Assembly: GCA_002392945.1 (NCBI GenBank) | Contig: DGHZ01000064.1 | Location: 1-25,370, forward strand | Direction: 5' to 3' | Length of the DNA: 25,370 bases | Source of the DNA: Caryophanales bacterium UBA3835 | Lineage (GTDB): Bacteria; Bacillota_I; Bacilli_A; RFN20; CAG-826 | Shown here: positions 1 through 7,595 of the stretch, piece after piece | Layout: each line of letters starts with the position of its first letter | Numbering within the stretch: position 1 is the first letter of the stretch | The notes under the pieces: model-generated | Database searches by the model: none | The model's input: only the letters and a program-made list of their open reading frames with translations | What the model was told of the DNA's origin: nothing | Position numbers and translations under genes: made by a program

Positions 1-702
1 ATCACTAGGACTACTGCTACTAGGATATGGATTGGAATATGAATAAGAATTATAACTACTATGAGTTACAGTTTTATGTGGTTTATAACCACTACTACCA
101 TAAGAATTGATATATTCAAATCCAGCAAGTAATAATCCAAATAATAAGAAGATAGTAGAAGCAATCGTTAATCCTGCAGTGTTGCTGTCCATATTTGCCA
201 AGGTAATAATTGTGCAGATAATTAAACATACAGAAGCAAGTATGAACACTATGCCTGCCTTATCGTCATTCATATATGAGCCAGTTAAGAATAGGCCAGC
301 AATAATTAATACTAACGCAATAAATAAGAATATTAACTGAGCGATACTAGCTCCTGGCATAGAAGTGTGATCACCAAGTATTTTCTTTAAAAGTGAATAA
401 GCTAGAAAAATATCTACGATAGACGCTATTGTGAAAATGCCTAATAAAACTCCTGTAGCTGCATAAAGTGGTTTATCATCAACCATTTTAAGAGACATGG
501 CTATTATAACAACTCCCATTATTAGAATAATGATCGCTGCAATTAATTCAAAGACAACAGCTCCTTTAGTAAAAGAAATTATGTCGTTTGTGTAAGAACC
601 AAAAGAATTTAACGCTTTGATGGCTTGAACAATTGTTAAAATACTATAAACAACAAAGGCTAATGCTGTTACTACAGCACATAAAGGTGCATTCTTTCTC
701 AT
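1..702 (-). CDS. Multi-pass membrane protein, C-terminus cut by window edge
   Basis: An open minus-strand frame of 234 codons runs from ATG at 702 to base 1 with no stop, so the 3' end lies outside the window. About six hydrophobic segments alternate with short polar loops, starting at residues ~7-27 and ~50-68. The visible end is a Tyr/Ser-rich tail (SYNSYSYSNPYPSSSS), probably cytoplasmic. A GGGGGT purine run about 8 nt before the ATG can serve as ribosome site, and an extended -10 promoter lies just upstream. No family signature is recognised. Small four- to six-helix proteins with low-complexity tails are common in Firmicutes and often stay unannotated. The coding call is firm; no function is proposed. 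Confidence 0.8.
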   Translation of the reverse strand, partial: MRKNAPLCAVVTALAFVVYSILTIVQAIKALNSFGSYTNDIISFTKGAVVFELIAAIIILIMGVVIIAMSLKMVDDKPLYAATGVLLGIFTIASIVDIFLAYSLLKKILGDHTSMPGASIAQLIFLFIALVLIIAGLFLTGSYMNDDKAGIVFILASVCLIICTIITLANMDSNTAGLTIASTIFLLFGLLLAGFEYINSYGSSGYKPHKTVTHSSYNSYSYSNPYPSSSSPSD

Positions 703-734
703 ACATGCCTACCCCCAATTAATAGTTACTTAAA

Positions 735-743
735 GTATAGCAT
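735..743 (-). promoter_or_regulatory. Extended -10 promoter for the membrane protein gene
   Basis: On the minus strand the sequence reads TGC-TATACT, a TG-extended -10 box. No good -35 hexamer is present at 16-18 nt. Transcription would start near 728, giving a leader of about 25 nt before the ATG at 702. Confidence 0.5.
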
Positions 744-828
744 ATTTATAATCTAATAAATAAAAGCAACATATATCAAAGTTTTTAATCACTCACTAAA
801 TACTGATATATTTTGCTAGGATTTTTAG

Positions 829-918
829 TTATTTAAGCACATTTTTGATAAGTGTTATAAATTTGATTATTGATATTAGTAAAAACACAAAAACTGGTGT
901 TCCAAAAAATAGCGACAT
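829..918 (-). CDS. Possible 29-residue hydrophobic peptide
   Basis: A small minus-strand frame runs from ATG (916-918) to TAA (829-831). It encodes 29 residues, beginning MSLFFGTPVFVFLLISIIKF, with one clear hydrophobic stretch and a basic end. No Shine-Dalgarno sequence precedes the ATG, so translation is doubtful. The start region lies inside a 10-bp perfect inverted repeat (881-890 / 922-931), so the RNA could fold around the start codon. It could be a chance frame in AT-rich DNA or a small membrane peptide. It is listed because the interval from 703 to 981 has no other gene. Confidence 0.2.
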   Translation of the reverse strand: MSLFFGTPVFVFLLISIIKFITLIKNVLK

Positions 919-931
919 AACTTGTGTTTTT
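881..931. repeat. 10-bp perfect inverted repeat between operons
   Basis: The arms AAAAACACAA (881-890) and TTGTGTTTTT (922-931) are exact reverse complements separated by 31 nt. A T-A and a G-T pair extend the stem outward. It lies downstream of the 982-1764 gene and could be a weak transcription end or an RNA hairpin, but neither strand shows a standard stem plus T-tract. Confidence 0.4.
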
Positions 932-981
932 ATATCACTGCCCCTAAAAGGCCTGCATATATATATCTGTAATTATATAAA

Positions 982-1764
982 TTATTTTTCATTGCTAACC
1001 ATCTTGTTTTCATCGTAATCAATTGTTTTTAAAAGCTTCCCATTACGTGCGTTTTTAATATCAAAGAAAATCAAACGAGGCAATGTTAAATGGTCGCCTA
1101 ATGAATCATAATGATTATATGGGCAATACCATAATAAATAATCCAAATCAGAGTTGATAAACGTATTAAGGAATTTATTATCAAAAAAAGGAATATGAAG
1201 ATTACCGTTTAAAACAATATTTGAAGATTCGATTTTTTTAAAATATACACCACTAGTTTCATCAAAAACTAGAAAAATAACCTTACTATCTGGATAATTC
1301 TTTTTATAAGTGTTGAGTTTAGATAAATGTTTCCCGACAGTTCTCTGAAAACTTAAATAATAAAATTTATAATTATGATCTAGCTCAGTAGGCAAATTCG
1401 TTTTAGCGTGAATAATCAAAGGGGTGTCCGGAGGGCACATATCTAAAAACGGTTTTGCTTCTTTGCTCAGTTTTCTTTCTCCGGCCAATACTGGATTGTT
1501 TTTTCCATCTGATGAATGATCGTCAACGCGCATTACTTCCATTATTAGTTTCTCATCGCTATTAATTAAATCTGGAGGAAAAGACGATTTAGAATTATCA
1601 ATCCACTTTTCAAATCTTTTATCATCCAGAATACTTTTAAGCACATCTGCAGCATTATAATAATTCGCTGTTCCTTCATCATCAGATACAATTAAGCACT
1701 CTGACGGATGCATTTCATGAACATCTTTTAAAATATTAAATTCTTTATCATAATACATTTTCAT
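982..1764 (-). CDS. Uncharacterised partner of the HEPN protein, possible PD-(D/E)XK-like fold
   Basis: A soluble 260-residue protein with no signal peptide or membrane segment. It starts 3 nt after the stop of the HEPN gene, so the two are co-transcribed and probably translationally coupled; no separate ribosome site is visible. The segment PPD(65)...MEVMRVDDH (75-83) has the Asp-x10-Glu spacing of a PD-(D/E)XK nuclease core, but the expected E-x-K lysine is Met. Later LPTELDHNYKFYY (124-136) and a buried strand KVIFLVFDE (161-169) suggest an alpha/beta fold. I do not recognise a named family. The nuclease idea is inference from motif spacing. The position next to an ApeA-like gene suggests an accessory in anti-phage defence. 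Confidence 0.75.
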   Translation of the reverse strand: MKMYYDKEFNILKDVHEMHPSECLIVSDDEGTANYYNAADVLKSILDDKRFEKWIDNSKSSFPPDLINSDEKLIMEVMRVDDHSSDGKNNPVLAGERKLSKEAKPFLDMCPPDTPLIIHAKTNLPTELDHNYKFYYLSFQRTVGKHLSKLNTYKKNYPDSKVIFLVFDETSGVYFKKIESSNIVLNGNLHIPFFDNKFLNTFINSDLDYLLWYCPYNHYDSLGDHLTLPRLIFFDIKNARNGKLLKTIDYDENKMVSNEK

Positions 1765-1767
1765 AAA

Positions 1768-3075
1768 CTACATTATTTGTGGGACTATGAGATATGCTAC
1801 ATCTTTAGGAACCCCAATTAATACTAACTGCAAAAACATAATAAATAAATCAAGAAAATCACAATATTTGGTGTGCTTCAAAGATAAATCTTCGTCCAAT
1901 ACACCATGGGAAAAATTGTTTCTAGATGTTGCCATTTCATTTGCAACTTCATGCATGGATTCTCCTAAATTTGAAAATGCATAGAAATTCTTAATATATT
2001 TCTCATTTTGCTTAAATGCATTTTCATATCTACATTCAAGGCGATCAAACTGAAGATCATGCAATATGCTGGAATATTCTTTGTTCTCATATTTGTTGTT
2101 TGACTTATCTTTCAATTCCGTTATTTTTGTTTTAACTGTTTTAATTGCTTTCCTATGTTCTTCGGAATAGTCTGCTTTGATATTTAATTCATTTAATACA
2201 CTTTCAAATCCAATAACTGTAATTAAAAACCTAGATGGGGAATATTCTCTTTTTTCATTATCGAAATCTGGTAAATGTCTCAAATAGATTTTTTTATTAA
2301 CCAACGCTTGAAATAAATTTGATAAATAACCATCCCAAGAATTAGCACATAGGCATTTAACTTTTCTTGAAAAATTAGGCTCTATTTTATTCTTCTTTAT
2401 AAATAGATGTCCAACAACCTTATTGTTATCAAGCAAATAGGTTTCAACAATAGGTGGTTCTTTAATCTGGAACATAAAAACAAAGAACTTTCTAATGGTC
2501 CAATATATGTCTTCCAACATAACCATTGATAAAGGTTTATCTGTTTTTACTGATATTACCTGTCCATGACAAAACTGTTCATCGTTTAAAAAGTCGTGAA
2601 AAACATGATAATCATTTCCATTTTCATGATAAGAAGCTAATTTACTTTTAAAACCAATTGATTCTAGTGCCTCCTCAGAAAGCCCACCAGAAACATGGCA
2701 TCCAAGCATTTTATCTAACGAATAAGAATAAAATGAGATTTTGTCTACATTATTTTTATACTTATCATTATCAAAAACAGCACAAGAAGAAACAATACCG
2801 CCTATCGCACGACATTTATCATCGAAAAAGGGAGAATCGGTATCATAATATTTTTTAACATGTAATTTTATAATTTTCCCTGTATCTGTAATGCCTTCCA
2901 AATATTCATCAAAAGAAACATCGCTAGAAAAAACATAATTCCCATTAGAATCTGGGGAATGAATCTCATTGTAAGGAACAGACGAAATATCTAAACGTAA
3001 TCTGCCATCTCGAATTTCAAATGGTAACGAATACTTTTTATGTGATTTTATATGCCCTTTGAAATTGTATTCCAT
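1768..3075 (-). CDS. ApeA-like HEPN-domain protein, putative anti-phage RNase
   Basis: 435 residues. The N-terminal ~200 residues are beta-rich and resemble the ApeA N-terminal domain, with a G-x-I opening strand near residue 7 and a GKIIKLHVKKYY strand near 66-77. The helical C-terminal half ends with RNNFSH (385-390), an R-N-x3-H match to the catalytic R-x4-6-H motif of HEPN ribonucleases. A helix with AFKQNEKYIKNFYAF (353-367) precedes it, as expected for a HEPN bundle. Known ApeA proteins are single-gene HEPN effectors that abort phage infection; the present assignment rests on layout and motif. AAGGA lies about 8 nt before the ATG. The gene heads a two-gene unit directly beyond the type I restriction operon. 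Cleavage of RNA by this protein is inferred. Confidence 0.72.
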   Translation of the reverse strand: MEYNFKGHIKSHKKYSLPFEIRDGRLRLDISSVPYNEIHSPDSNGNYVFSSDVSFDEYLEGITDTGKIIKLHVKKYYDTDSPFFDDKCRAIGGIVSSCAVFDNDKYKNNVDKISFYSYSLDKMLGCHVSGGLSEEALESIGFKSKLASYHENGNDYHVFHDFLNDEQFCHGQVISVKTDKPLSMVMLEDIYWTIRKFFVFMFQIKEPPIVETYLLDNNKVVGHLFIKKNKIEPNFSRKVKCLCANSWDGYLSNLFQALVNKKIYLRHLPDFDNEKREYSPSRFLITVIGFESVLNELNIKADYSEEHRKAIKTVKTKITELKDKSNNKYENKEYSSILHDLQFDRLECRYENAFKQNEKYIKNFYAFSNLGESMHEVANEMATSRNNFSHGVLDEDLSLKHTKYCDFLDLFIMFLQLVLIGVPKDVAYLIVPQIM

Positions 3076-3302
3076 AGTTCATTCCTTGTTTCAGATAATT
3101 GATTATTGGATATATAAACTATATAAAATAATTTCTAATATTTATAGAAATACTATTAAATCAATAATGCTCTATGATAGTCGCGAAGCTTGCCAAAACG
3201 ATATTCACTTTAAAAGGAGGTGTTCTCTGTCTCTAAATGCCTTGACACGCGCGAGTGCTATATTACTCGTACACGCAGAGGCTATTGCGGAACCATGTGT
3301 CT
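3076..3302. other. Intergenic segment between hsdR and the HEPN gene
   Basis: The half next to hsdR (about 3190-3300) is richer in G+C than its surroundings and holds a small hairpin, CGAGT (7-nt spacer) ACTCG, without a T-tract. On the minus strand the hsdR frame stays open for about 35 codons after the hsdR stop, but it has no start and no recognisable content. The half next to the HEPN gene is very AT-rich and must hold that gene's promoter; no convincing hexamer pair stands out. Confidence 0.4.
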
Positions 3303-6300
3303 TTAAATACCGTTAAGTATGACATTCCTCAAATATTCATCTGCAGCCATTATGACATCTCTTCTTTTTGGCAATTCGCGGCCAAGTTTCTTTTCCAAGA
3401 AATCTTTTGCTTTGCTTATGTCTAATTCTGAGAATAATTCATCATACTTGTTAAAAGCATTAATTGTTGATTCTACTGGATGGAGGCTAATAAGTTCTTT
3501 TAGCTTTTCTTCGTTAAGTCCTAATCCGTCCGCGATTTCGTGAACTTTATCGTTATAAGCTCTTGCTTTATATTCTGCTATATAATCAGTGAGTTCTTTT
3601 CCGTCATCAATCACCAATCCATTCTCAATATCATTTAAGAATTGTCGTGCAAAATTTTGATCCTCTTGTGATAAAGAGGCAAATGATTTGTGTAATTCAT
3701 CCAGTGCTTTTTGTTTAGCAACAGGATCACCACCAGTTAAATCTCTAATGTATTGTTTGAATTTAGAATTCATGTAAGCATCATTAATGGAATCTGTTTT
3801 AATTTCGGTAATATGTGGATCTATTTCATATGGAGGTTCATAATCTCCGCCAATAGGTCTCACAAACAGTTCCTTATATCTTTGAACCAAGATGTAATAT
3901 ATTTCTTTATCAATCGCCACATCTACAGCAGTGGCTCCACTGTCATGTTCAAAATCATAATGATATGTGCCCCAGAAGAAACCTTGAAGTTTAGCGGAAT
4001 CAAGTTTGTCATTGAACGATGAAAACAACTTAGCAAACTTCTTTTTCCATCCTAAATCTTCGTCGTTTCGTTCGAAATTAGATATTCCAGCGCCAGCAAA
4101 ATGATTTTTAATCTCATCGTAAATAAAGTTCATTGCTGTTAAGTTTGCTTCTAACTTATCAACGAAAACACCATATGGTCTATTGCCAGAATATTCTGCT
4201 ACTGCTGCGCTAAACAATGCGTCTTCTGTATGTGGATAACGATACATTATGATTGTTCCGTGTTTCTTTTCTGGGCCATATAGTCTATTGGTTCTAGAAG
4301 CGGCTTGAATGAAGTTCTTTCCTCTTAAAACCTTGTCTAAATAGACTGTGTTAATCCATTTTGAATCGAATCCAGTTAATAATTGATCCACCACGATAAC
4401 AATGTTTAATTGGCTTTCTTTTTCTAAGTTTCTATACGGATCTTTGTGAGCAAGTCTCAAACATAAATCCTTCTTGAAGCTTTGATAATGCCCCCAATCA
4501 TAGAACTTGCCAAACATGCCATTGTAATCATTTAGTATTTGAGTAATTCCTTGCATCTTATTAATTGATGTTGAAGTGTTATTATCACTTTCATCAAATA
4601 CTGCAGTAACTTTTAGGTTATGTTTGCCTTCAGCTTTTAAATCAGCAAAGATTCTATAATATTCGATTGCTTCTGGAATACTACTCGTAGCAAATAATGC
4701 ATGGAATAATGAATTTCCACTCCTTATTGGCCATTTATCAATAATGTCTTGCACTACTGCCTTTCTATATTTATCGGTCTCAAATTGACTAACAGGAACG
4801 TGCTCTTCAATTTCTTCCATTGTGCATGGTGTATCTCCTTGATTCATGTAGTAGAGGAATTTTTCTCTCTTGGAATCATCCGCCATAGCTTCTTCAACTG
4901 TATTCGCATGCACTAAATTAAGTCCAACAAGCTCTCTAACTTTTGCATCTGGGTAAATGCACACTTTATAGCGGTCAAAACCTAAAACATTTTTATCCCT
5001 GATGCCATGCGCGATTGTGTATCTATGTTTTTCATGGCCAAAGATATCAGCAGTTTCTTGATGATCTGGTGTACCAGTATACCCAAAGAACATAGCAGTT
5101 GGGAACGTGTGTTCGATGACCTGGTGCATATCTCCACTTTGGTCTCTGTGGCATTCATCAACAATGAAAACTATCTTCTTTTCTCTAATCTTATCGATAA
5201 CAGTTTGAGGTACTAAATCAGGTCTAATACGCGACATCTTTTGAATTGATGTGACGATAACCTTTTCATCAACCTCACCACTTTTTAATAGTCTAATTAG
5301 TGCGTCAGTATCGCTTGTGTTATAAATGTTTTCATCAACATTAGCGAAGTTCACGTAATCTAAGTAAGATTGTTCTCCTAATTCAACACGGTCAATTAAG
5401 AAAACCACCTTATCGGCTTTACTCATATTTGCTATAAGTTGAGCGGTTTTAAACGAGGTGAGTGTTTTACCGCTTCCAGTAGTATGCCAAATGTATCCAC
5501 CTCTTTGCTCACTCTTGGTCCAATGAGCGGCAGCAACTATATTAGAAACATTTTCAGCAGCATAAACTTGATAAGGCCTTAACACTTTTAATATTCCATC
5601 ACTTGCATCTGGAACTGTATAGAACCCGATAATCTCGTGTGCTCTTGGAATTGATAAAAGTGAGTGAGCAAACTTATGCCATTCATTAATATATTCGTTA
5701 TTTGTGTCAGTCCAATGGAAATAGAATAATGGATTAAACTTACCGTCTGGGCCTGGATTCGCATAATAAACCGCCTCTTCTGGGTTCATAGCAACGAACA
5801 CTTGGACTAAAGAGAATATGCCCTTGAAGGCATTATTAACCATGTATTTTTCTATTTGAACTTCAGCATGAGTAATTGAAACATTGCTCTTCTTAAGTTC
5901 AATATGGTAAACAGGCATACCATTAATTAAAAGCATGATATCGCCTCTTCTACTTGGATAGACGTTGTTTGTGGTTTTGAACCTTGGCTGCTCCACTATT
6001 TGATATCTACTGCTACCGGCAGCTATTTCCATTCGATCATAAATCTTTAAGGTAACCGGCTTATTGAAATGTAATGTATCAGCAGGATTATCCCTAATAA
6101 TGGTCACGCTCTTGCCATTGATAAATGTGTTTAATTTATATGGACTTTTTAATGTTTCAACAGTATTTAGGATTTGTCTCATCTCGCCATCAGTTAAAGG
6201 GCATCCATTAAGATGGTCAACACCACTATTGTTTTCAAATAAAATATCGGCCCAATTCTTAATTAGGTCTTCTTCGGTTGGATACTTAATAACTTTCTTT

Positions 6301-6371
6301 TCCCAACCACAATTGGTGTAAAGATATTTAACTAGGTCTTTTTCAAATAATAATTCATCGTTGTATGGCAT
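3303..6371 (-). CDS. hsdR: Type I restriction enzyme, endonuclease/translocase subunit R
   Basis: 1022 residues, a usual HsdR length. With HsdM and HsdS it forms the complex that translocates and cuts unmodified DNA. The nuclease core is RRGD(144)...E(158)LK(160), a classical D...E-x-K. The SF2 motor follows: Walker A TTGSGKT (297-303), DECH (405-408), TGTP (432-435), DQLLTGFDSK (662-671) and motif VI QAASRTNR (689-696). The last ~250 residues are the helical C-terminal domain that docks on the methylase. The start is fixed by an excellent AGGAGG site 8 nt before the ATG, and that site overlaps the TAG stop of hsdS. No frameshift or missing catalytic residue is seen, so the subunit should be active. 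Confidence 0.97.
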   Translation of the reverse strand: MPYNDELLFEKDLVKYLYTNCGWEKKVIKYPTEEDLIKNWADILFENNSGVDHLNGCPLTDGEMRQILNTVETLKSPYKLNTFINGKSVTIIRDNPADTLHFNKPVTLKIYDRMEIAAGSSRYQIVEQPRFKTTNNVYPSRRGDIMLLINGMPVYHIELKKSNVSITHAEVQIEKYMVNNAFKGIFSLVQVFVAMNPEEAVYYANPGPDGKFNPLFYFHWTDTNNEYINEWHKFAHSLLSIPRAHEIIGFYTVPDASDGILKVLRPYQVYAAENVSNIVAAAHWTKSEQRGGYIWHTTGSGKTLTSFKTAQLIANMSKADKVVFLIDRVELGEQSYLDYVNFANVDENIYNTSDTDALIRLLKSGEVDEKVIVTSIQKMSRIRPDLVPQTVIDKIREKKIVFIVDECHRDQSGDMHQVIEHTFPTAMFFGYTGTPDHQETADIFGHEKHRYTIAHGIRDKNVLGFDRYKVCIYPDAKVRELVGLNLVHANTVEEAMADDSKREKFLYYMNQGDTPCTMEEIEEHVPVSQFETDKYRKAVVQDIIDKWPIRSGNSLFHALFATSSIPEAIEYYRIFADLKAEGKHNLKVTAVFDESDNNTSTSINKMQGITQILNDYNGMFGKFYDWGHYQSFKKDLCLRLAHKDPYRNLEKESQLNIVIVVDQLLTGFDSKWINTVYLDKVLRGKNFIQAASRTNRLYGPEKKHGTIIMYRYPHTEDALFSAAVAEYSGNRPYGVFVDKLEANLTAMNFIYDEIKNHFAGAGISNFERNDEDLGWKKKFAKLFSSFNDKLDSAKLQGFFWGTYHYDFEHDSGATAVDVAIDKEIYYILVQRYKELFVRPIGGDYEPPYEIDPHITEIKTDSINDAYMNSKFKQYIRDLTGGDPVAKQKALDELHKSFASLSQEDQNFARQFLNDIENGLVIDDGKELTDYIAEYKARAYNDKVHEIADGLGLNEEKLKELISLHPVESTINAFNKYDELFSELDISKAKDFLEKKLGRELPKRRDVIMAADEYLRNVILNGI

Positions 6372-6383
6372 ATTTAAAACCTC

Positions 6384-7595
6384 CTAGTTTGGAAACATCT
6401 TGCTAAGCAAAGACGATTTCATGTTTTGCAGCAAAACAACTTTATTTTGATATAAAGAAATCAAACCATCGATACTCTTGAAAAGCGAAGATATTTTCTT
6501 TTGCTCTTTTAATTCTGGAACAAAAATAGTTTCATCTTGAATCGACTGGTAATAAAGATGAATGATTGTAAGACCTTGTGCTTTCTTTGACAGTTTATAT
6601 TTTTGATCAGTATTCCCTTTTGTGTAATAACTAATAAAATTACCATCAATGTCTTCGTTCGGTCTTATGACAAAAACCCCAGCCGTTTGTGCTTCATCAT
6701 CGTTCATGCAAGCAGGAGATATTAACGAAAGAGCATCTACTGTTGTCGATTGTGGAAAGAGAATATCATTCCTCCTAATAGTTGTTGCTTTTTTATTGGT
6801 TTTATTTACGATTTTTTCAATCACGGAGTCATAAAGAGTATAAAGTTCCCCATATAGCACACATTTTAATTTACCGTCTTCTGCTAAATCGTTATAGCTT
6901 AAGTTACCGCCAGAAAGAGGCTCACCAATATTCTGATAAGAGAGAAGTCGCCAATCCTTTGAGAACTCTTTAAATCTTATTTTAGGAGCGGTTTCGCTCA
7001 TATTAGGAAAAAGTGAATTTAATAATGATTTTTTAAGATTGATTATAGATTCGGTTTTTGTTTGATATAGTTTTATAATTGAATCCAAATCATCCAGAAC
7101 CCCAGATATTCTTTTTTGTTCTGGTATAGACGGGTAACTAATTTTTGTTTTCAAAATTATTTCATTATAAAGACGCTTTATGGTACTTCCTTCAAGTCCT
7201 TCCCACTCGGCCAACGAGTAAAAATGATGAAGAAATGGATTGATAATTTCATTTTTACTATGTTTTAACCAAACAATATTAGAATCTTGAAAGTATTCAT
7301 CGTTGCCATTGTAAACGACTGTTTTGCCTATACTTCCAGAAGCAGAAAGAAGAATGTCTCCAGTATTGGGATACGCATATTTAGATTTGTAATCTTCAAA
7401 TAATTCACGTGAGATATATGCATCGGGCATGCCACCAAATGTGCCAATCTTAAAGAACGGTATATCGCCTTGTGGTGATGTTTGATGTTTGAAAACTCTT
7501 TTGCACATCGCAACAGAGCCCAAGCCTCCAAGGGTATTGTCCGTCCACTTGTTTGAATAATCTTTAAATTTTAATGAAGGGGTTTTATTTGCCAT
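6384..7595 (-). CDS. hsdS: Type I restriction enzyme, specificity subunit S
   Basis: 403 residues from ATG at 7595. An in-frame ATG at 7613 would add six residues, but the GGAGG ribosome site lies inside that extension, 11 nt before the 7595 start, so the shorter form is preferred. The protein has the two-fold HsdS layout: target recognition domain 1 (~residues 10-155), a conserved helical arm (SIPEQKRISGVLDDLDSIIK), domain 2 (~205-350), and a matching arm (LKEQKKISSLFKSIDGLISL). Each arm ends in LFPN or MFPN. HsdS sets the bipartite DNA target for both methylation and cleavage. It overlaps the end of hsdM by 11 nt. No second hsdS copy or recombinase gene lies in the window, so shuffling of specificity is not evident here. 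Confidence 0.95.
   Translation of the reverse strand: MANKTPSLKFKDYSNKWTDNTLGGLGSVAMCKRVFKHQTSPQGDIPFFKIGTFGGMPDAYISRELFEDYKSKYAYPNTGDILLSASGSIGKTVVYNGNDEYFQDSNIVWLKHSKNEIINPFLHHFYSLAEWEGLEGSTIKRLYNEIILKTKISYPSIPEQKRISGVLDDLDSIIKLYQTKTESIINLKKSLLNSLFPNMSETAPKIRFKEFSKDWRLLSYQNIGEPLSGGNLSYNDLAEDGKLKCVLYGELYTLYDSVIEKIVNKTNKKATTIRRNDILFPQSTTVDALSLISPACMNDDEAQTAGVFVIRPNEDIDGNFISYYTKGNTDQKYKLSKKAQGLTIIHLYYQSIQDETIFVPELKEQKKISSLFKSIDGLISLYQNKVVLLQNMKSSLLSKMFPN

Noticed and set aside
3059..3316. 85-residue plus-strand frame across the hsdR-HEPN gap
   Set aside because: It overlaps the ends of two well-supported genes and has no recognisable content; the AAAAGGAGG near 3210 is not followed by a usable start.
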